Source: Micrasema longulum (taxonomy: Eukaryota; Arthropoda; Insecta; Trichoptera; Brachycentridae). Taken from it: 64,000 bases of DNA. The stretch spans positions 1-64,000 of the forward strand of contig JAGVSM010001145.1 of the NCBI GenBank assembly GCA_022494885.1, read 5' to 3'. A model generated the notes under the pieces. It saw only the letters and a program-made list of their open reading frames with translations. It was not told the origin of the DNA and did no database searches. Shown here piece after piece: positions 58,160 to 64,000 of this stretch (its first letter is position 1; each line of letters begins with the position of its first letter). The translations under genes and the position numbers were made by a program.

Positions 58160-58584
58160 AGGGCATTGGAAGCAAAGATAGCAAACTCCCGTTTTGGTGT
58201 TTTCAAGAAAAATAACAAAAACTGCTACACTAATGCCAAAGAAAGTCCTCATGTCAGAAATGTTATTTTCACTGAACTTAAACTTTAAGATACTAATAAA
58301 TTAGCTTTAATAGAAACACGAATTAAAAAAACTTTCATAATATTTGTATAGAACGGCCATTTTGAAAATTTAAATCTCAATCCTGTCATTGGTCGAATAA
58401 AATGGCTGATGGATATTGCTATGTTTGCTTGACACTATTTTCAAACCATCAGAAGTATGATTTTAAACTACATTTGCAACTAAACTCATGATTTTTATAA
58501 AAATGAGGTTGATAAACTACAGAATGACATCATAATTTTGAAAAATATTTTTTTAGAGGTTGCTATCTTTGCTTCCGATGCCCT
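58160..58584. mobile_element. Second inverted-repeat MITE, 4 bases from the first
   Basis: Left end agggcattggaagcaaagat then agcaaactc, right end gaggttgctatctttgcttc then cgatgccct: about 28-bp near-perfect inverted repeats around a 425-bp non-coding element. It begins 4 bases after 58155. Confidence 0.8.
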
Positions 58585-59149
58585 TACTATTGTATATTAT
58601 TAGATACCATTTTTTCAACAATTTATACAAATGTGGGAAGAACGGATTGCCAAAAGAATCTAGTCAAAAGAGTCCAAAGATTTTTGTAAGTGTTACGCTG
58701 ATTCAAAGATTTATCTTTTATTTATTACAATCCATACTACAGGAAGGCAAATGAAAAATTGTAACATAATGTGGTGCGTTCATTACACAAGTCTTTTTTC
58801 TAAGAAAAGCTATAACATTCAATTAATCCCGTCAACCTATTAATACACATGGACGCGCCCCGAACCCTCAAAAACGTTGACATTTAACTGATCCCCAAAC
58901 GCTTAGTAATGCCCAATGCTTATCCCTTGACCGTCAGCCGGGTGTGACGTGAGCTTGATGTTGAAAATCGAAAGCAAATTACCTGCTTGCGTTGTGAAAG
59001 CGTGTAAAAATCGTTATAATATATATTCTAAAAATAATGGTGTAACTTTTCATTAAAAGTTATTTTATTCCTAATGGGGAAGTATTTGTTCGTAAACGAT
59101 TAACAATGCTTAAAAGAAATCATATTTAAATGCAAGCATTATTAAAATC

Positions 59150-59250
59150 GAGTTGTGGTCCTGTGACTAATGTCTCCGACTCACGGACCAAAGGTCCGTG
59201 GTTCGAATCCCACTCTACCCCAACTCGATTCCCATTTTCTAATAGTGAAA
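59150..59250 (+). mobile_element. Second tRNA-derived SINE family, + copy
   Basis: aatcgagttgtggtcctgtg, cggaccaaaggtccgtggtt and cgaatcccactctacccc, ending aactcgattcccattttc. The first and last words are inverted (atcgagtt / aactcgat). Partner copy at 50330-50480. Confidence 0.6.
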
Positions 59251-59479
59251 TATTTACAACTCGTTGAAAATGGCCCTCAAAAAATTTTATACTTTAGTAA
59301 ATCATAAAAACTAAAATATTTCTTTTTTATTAAAAAAAAAAAAAAAAAGTTTAAATGACAAACTATGCCTAGTGGTACAAAACCAAAGCTCTTCTTTCTA
59401 AAAGAGGTGCTGTAGTAGGAATACGATTTTAAAAATAAAGTAAATGTGAGTTAATATTATTTTTGCATTCCTTAACTAC

Positions 59480-59800
59480 TACCATCACGCCATTTCCCCG
59501 TAGGGGTAGGCAGAGAGAATGGACCGCCACACACGTCTATCCTGGCATACATCCTAGCCTCTTCCATGTTCATACATCTTGTCATACATGCCCTTCGGTT
59601 CTGTCTGCTTTTGACATGACCAGACTTAAGATTTTGGTTTATCTGATCATGCCACGTCTTCCTTGGTCGTCCTCGTCTAACGTTGCCGTTCATTTTTGAC
59701 ATATATACTTGTTTTATCATTCTCTCGTCGTCCATTCGTTCTAAGTGACCAAACCATCTCAGAGACCCTTTCTTAATCTTATCAATTTCAACCTACGTGT
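59480..59800 (-). mobile_element. RTE-type LINE 3' fragment
   Basis: Minus strand reads MNGNVRRGRPRKTWHDQINQ then NLKSGHVKSRQNRRACMTRC, and the UTR (reverse of cccgtaggggtaggcagaga). It is the uninterrupted counterpart of 12828-13945 and fixes the insertion point of the DNA element there. Confidence 0.8.
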
Positions 59801-60302
59801 TTTGACATTGGTTGCATTGGTAATTTAATTTAGTTAAATATCTTACTTATTTTTTTTTCAATTTTGTCAAGAATCTTTTCTGAAGCCGACTAGAAACATA
59901 AGGTGTATTAAGTGTTTTTATCAAATGGCTTTATTTGCTTTTGTACATGTTATTTTATAAATTAAAATACATACATAATATTATATACATTTTATAACAG
60001 AGTCCATTTTACTCGGGGATTAATATCTACTTATTAAAAAATATGCCGAACATTCTAAAACTAAATTATCGTAAGAAAATAGGTTTACGTTTCTCAGACA
60101 CTGCCAAGTTAAAAATAATTATGATTAATGGAAAATAAGTACCAAAAATTCTAATAATGAATAAGGAAAATAATTCACTAGAATTCCTTCTTTTATGTCA
60201 AATTAATGTCTGTGCCATTATCATTTTAATGATCTACCTAATTACTTATGTCTTTTCAAAGCATTTTCTATTATTTTCTTCTAGATAATTCCCTTAAAAA
60301 AA

Positions 60303-61128
60303 CAATGAGGTAGTTCAATGTTTTTTATTTTATATTTATATTTGTTAATGTCTGTCGCAGGAGGCTAACCTAGCAGTTCACAGTGGAGTTCTAGTGCCAA
60401 CTCTAATATATGGAAGCAAAGTATGGAATTGTAAAAATGATGATGAAAGTAGGTTAAATGCTGTCAAAATGCGGTCTCTCGGGCGAATGTGTGGTAAAAC
60501 GATGTATGATAGGTGCACAAATGTCGAGATCCGTGAACTGTGTAAGGCTGAGACATGCATTATCGACAGAATAAAGAAAGGGGTGCTGAATTGGTTTGGA
60601 CATGTACAGCGAATGGACAGTGAAAGAACGGCTAAAAGCATCTACGATGCGAATGTTGATGGATGCAGAAAACGAGTAAGACCGAGATCTTTCTCGATCG
60701 AGTCCATCAAGTACTTGAAGATGGACATGTCAAGGGTAGAAATAATCGCCGTGCATGCATGAGAAGATGTATGAATGTAGAGGAAGCGAGGTCTCTATGC
60801 AAAGATAGAGTGATATGGCATTGTATCCTCTTTGCCTACCCTTACGGAGAAACAGCATGATGGTTTGTTTGTTTGACTATCAAACTAAGGCAAAAGTAAG
60901 TATATTATTGCTACGAGTTTTGTAATTTTTGGTCTCCCCGTAACCGGAAATCTATCACAACACTATCATCGGTTGATTTAGAAAAACTTATAACGTTATT
61001 TAAAACAGTTCATTTTTTCATATATTTTAGAGAAACTTTGCAGTATAATGAAATGCTCTAATTTTTACCGCATATTTATACGAAAACATTATTTATATCC
61101 AGATTTCCCGTAGCACTGAACATCCTTA
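60303..61128 (+). mobile_element. MITE family A copy split by an RTE fragment
   Basis: Left end caatgaggtagttcaatgtt then atatttgttaatg; after the insert: tatcaaactaaggcaaaagt, gagaaactttgcagtataat, ctaatttttaccgc and the right end tttcccgtagcactgaacat. The order matches 31357-31756. Confidence 0.7.
60355..60870 (+). mobile_element. RTE-type LINE fragment nested in a MITE
   Basis: A 122-codon + frame: PTLIYGSKVWNCKNDDESRL then KMRSLGRMCGKTMYDRCTNV and IKKGVLNWFGHVQRMDSERT, the post-RT C-terminus of RTE elements (L-YGS-x-W, WFGHV-RMD). 5'-truncated; ends cttacggagaaacagcatga. Confidence 0.85.
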
Positions 61129-62639
61129 CTATGTGTGTACCATGAACGTTAGAAAAATGTGTTTTTTGTTCAAATTTTGATTTTATTATCTAAATTTATT
61201 GCTATGAAGCAATTTCTTCCAATCAATTAAAAATAATAATAACTGAGAAATAAAAAAATCTGAGCGTGTGCATACAATTTTCAAAAATGGGTACACTGTT
61301 AACAATGTTTTTGCTTCTCTGAACATTTTGCTCAAGCGTAGATGCAGATTCAATTAATTTTTTTCACTTATTTTTCAGAACCTTACTTTGCTGCAAATAT
61401 ATTTTTCAAATGAAAACAAATAAATTTAACCAATAATTGCTAACCAACAAGGTGTCAGTGGAATTTCAAAAAGTAATAATTTGACAACAAACATCTGGAA
61501 AGATAATGTAAAAAATATTATATTCCTTCTACAATGTTTTTGTTCAATTTAAATATATCTTTATGTATCTTTTTGTCAGTATTATGAATAGTTGAGACAC
61601 ATGTGAATTCTGTCTGAATATATCATAGTTTAAACAGGGAGAGGAAGTTACCTTAAAGTAATCTTGTATTAAACTTATATATTGTGTATTCTAAAATGGT
61701 TATTGATAGATCTAAAAATAATTAAAAAAAACAACAATGTTATAAAATAACAATTTTATTTGTTACTCGACAATAAAAATATCAAAATACTACTTGTTTT
61801 TCTTTTACCTTTAAACTGATAAAATACAAATATGCAGCCACTTTTGCATTAAAAATCTATGTGTTTCATAAAACACGTAGATGTTTTCTTTTAATGCTCA
61901 TAAGCATTAAAAAAAAACATTCCCTTACTGTGCCAAAAACTGTGGTGTAGTCGCATTACACTTGCAAAATTGACCGATTTTAAATTGGAAAAATTGAATA
62001 TTCATAGGCAATTGCTTCAATTATTTGTAGTTAAAGTCAAAAGTGATATTTTCTTAAAATATGAAAAAACCATTAGCCTGCGCTTGCAGCATGAGAGAGA
62101 GGACCTCTCCTAACGAAGCTCGGAGAGCTACTGAGAGCAACTGGCAACGGTGACAATAGTACTAGCAATAGCTACTACTACTAGCAACAGGCCAATAGGC
62201 CTGTTGTGAAGTTGTCTCTCTCGCTGGCGAATATACCTGTAGCATCGAGAGTGAGACGTAAAGAGTTTGGGAGACAAACAATTGTTATATATCACAATTA
62301 TCAATATACAAATATTCGGAACTGTTTTACTTTATACACCACAATCTGTGACACCATTGGTTGCATGGGTAATTTATCTCCGATTTCTGATATTTAATGC
62401 TTTTTCTGTGCCAAAAAGTATTTATTATTTAATGATAAATTATTTGAACTGATACGTAAATGTATAAGGAATACCAATCATTTTAACACGGTATTTATTA
62501 TATTTACAGAGATATTAAAGTTATTAGATGCAATGTGTACTGGCTACACGTCACTGGGAAGGAAGGTTTAATAAGAAAAAAATGCAAACCTGAAGTTAAG
62601 AAAATAATATTCTTACTATAATAATCATCAAACCCTTAG
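61129..62639. other. Downstream non-coding DNA, little recognised
   Basis: AT-rich. A 12-bp near-perfect hairpin at about 61855-61883 (atctatgtgttt / aaacacgtagat) and the hairpin at 62185. No coding frame supported. Confidence 0.45.
62185..62206. repeat. 9-bp hairpin with AATA loop
   Basis: caacaggcc, loop aata, ggcctgttg. The same nonamer stem occurs at 23474-23499 with an 8-base loop and the halves swapped; this may be chance or a shared LINE UTR element. Confidence 0.7.
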
Positions 62640-62835
62640 TCGCATCCGGAGGTGCATAGGAAGGTAAGGTAATCAGTTTTACGCTTCAGGTGCCAGTCCA
62701 GGGACAATGAAATACTTCAAGGTAAAACCACCTTTGAAAACAAATACATCTTGTCAACCTTCCTAGAAATGGAGCCAGGGACCTCAAGCATGGTATGTAA
62801 ATGCGCCAACCACATCACTAAGAGACGGACATTTT
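62640..62835 (-). mobile_element. tRNA-SINE copy with internal deletion
   Basis: Minus orientation: ggaggtgcataggaaggtaa joins directly to gtaatcagttttacgcttca, so the central word with cagtgtaccaatcgc is deleted. Then tgccagtccagggacaatga and the head remnant. Confidence 0.65.
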
Positions 62836-64000
62836 CCTACTTGATTTCCTCCATCAGGATTTTTATCTGAGAGCAGCCATCGAGTCGCAAACACTCGTCC
62901 AGGATTCTGGTCATATCACACAGAACTGTATACATCATCTGCTCGGACACATTATTGCTACACATATTAGAATATCACCCTTAAAGTCTTAAAATGCTTA
63001 CGTATTTAGGTATAAAATTATAAGTGGCGAAACACTTATAATTTTATTCATAAAAATGAAGGGTGCCATGTTTGAAAATAATATCAACAAATTCATCTTC
63101 AATATTTATTTTTGTGTTAGTTTTATTTCAATTCATTGGGAAATCAAACAGCATAGATACACGTTGATTAAAATAATTATATTGTACAATAAACATTGAG
63201 ATATGGAAACTTGTTGATGGCTTTGGCCAATTATTTGATATATTTAAAAATAAAATCACTAAATTTACACAAAACAAATTATTAAATATCGTTGTTGCGC
63301 TGGCAATATCTGTCAAGTGACGTTTAAAAAAATTGTTAGTAGATAATTTTAACAATGTGCCTTCTGATGATGGATTTTATTTTTACATATTTATTTATTG
63401 ATAACAAAAAGGAAAAATACATCATTTTATTTAGAAATAAAATTCACTTTATTTTGTTGAAACAAAATTGTCTAATTTTAATGAGAAATTAAAAATACTT
63501 ATAAAAAATAATAATCACTTAAGAGGATGCGATGCTGGTTAATTTTGATAATTAGGTATTTGAACATGTTTTTTCTGTCACTCTCTCGCAAGTGCCTCCT
63601 CGATACTGTGGGAAAAAGACAACTACATGTCGGACTAATTTTGCCTAACTAAAATGGACAAAATCGACGTTTAGCTGTTCTTTTTTCCGCACCCCAAAAA
63701 TATTAATAACCAATTTGGTTTTTTTTTTCAGGAGTATCAGAACAAAATTTTCTCAGTCGGTGTCTTTACGTCTGAAGATGGCAGATAAAATTGGGCACTT
63801 TTTTGGGTTTTTCGGATGGTCCTAGTTTACCATAAGAAATAATTTATCAAAAAACCAAAACGATAGAGACACGCCAAATAGTGTTTATTCAATTATTCTA
63901 GTGCTGGATTATGATCCAGGGAGAAAATATATTTGTATGAAGAAAACCGAGACTTAATTTCTTCTTATGGTCCACAGATGTTGCCAGCGCGACGACGATA
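62836..64000. other. Right-end non-coding DNA
   Basis: 62850-62930 is a dispersed repeat shared with 20670-20760 (aggatttttatctgagag). The rest is AT-rich with no supported gene up to the window edge. Confidence 0.4.

Noticed and set aside
59160..59225. tRNA-like sequence with a good B box
   Set aside because: Acceptor arms do not pair and a related copy occurs at 50330-50480; it is a SINE head.
63720..63800. Acceptor-like tttttttttcag followed by gagtatcag
   Set aside because: No open frame that continues the gene (the stop is already at 55756), no donor and no domain.
1..64000. CRISPR array, operon or prokaryotic signals
   Set aside because: Spliced coding exons, large introns and animal transposon families show a eukaryotic nuclear genome; no regular spaced repeats were seen.

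Overview
The window is AT-rich animal genomic DNA with split genes, large introns and many decayed transposons. It contains the 3' part of one recognisable gene on the + strand: a Dscam-family neuronal/immune cell adhesion receptor, closest in character to the insect Dscam2/3/4-type paralogs. Twenty-two coding exons (18503 to 55756) join in perfect phase into 1,175 complete codons plus a stop. They encode the second half of a Dscam: Ig9, FnIII-1 to FnIII-4, Ig10, FnIII-5, FnIII-6, one transmembrane helix and a long cytoplasmic tail ending in a hydrophobic PDZ-ligand-like terminus. The N-terminal half (Ig1-8) lies to the left of the window. An insect host is well supported by the Dscam architecture. 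The RTE, CR1/Jockey-like, Penelope and tRNA-SINE content fits Lepidoptera, but the order is an inference.

Layout. 1-18502 is the right end of a very large intron (or gene-internal non-coding DNA). It has no Dscam exon that I can see and is full of mobile elements: Penelope remnants, one nearly complete non-LTR retrotransposon (5590-9170, minus strand, two frameshifts), RTE fragments, a nested set of inverted-repeat elements near 13 kb, and several copies of a MITE family. 18503-55756 holds the Dscam exons, separated by introns of about 0.1 to 3.7 kb that carry further LINE, SINE, Penelope, LTR-like and MITE insertions. 55757-64000 is the 3' UTR and downstream DNA, with two abutting inverted-repeat elements (57776-58584), RTE fragments and a SINE, and no convincing gene.

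How it fits together. The extracellular exons follow the usual Dscam pattern of two exons per Ig or FnIII domain, with one exon (39418-39608) shared by the end of Ig10 and the start of FnIII-5. Only one transmembrane exon is visible, and there are no arrays of duplicated alternative exons, so this is unlikely to be a hypervariable Dscam1 locus. The tail carries short tyrosine motifs (PYATF, EYTKV), an acidic patch, a very GC-rich Gly/Arg/Ser exon, and the C-terminus QINV. Two tail/TM exons have in-frame tandem splice acceptors.

The most unusual structures outside the gene are (i) a roughly 256-bp-arm inverted repeat at 26890-27519 made of two head-to-head Penelope-type ends, each with a hammerhead-ribozyme-like core, and a second smaller head-to-head pair at 46569-46666; (ii) a perfect 30-bp palindrome inside another Penelope remnant; and (iii) several nested insertions that give a relative chronology of element activity.
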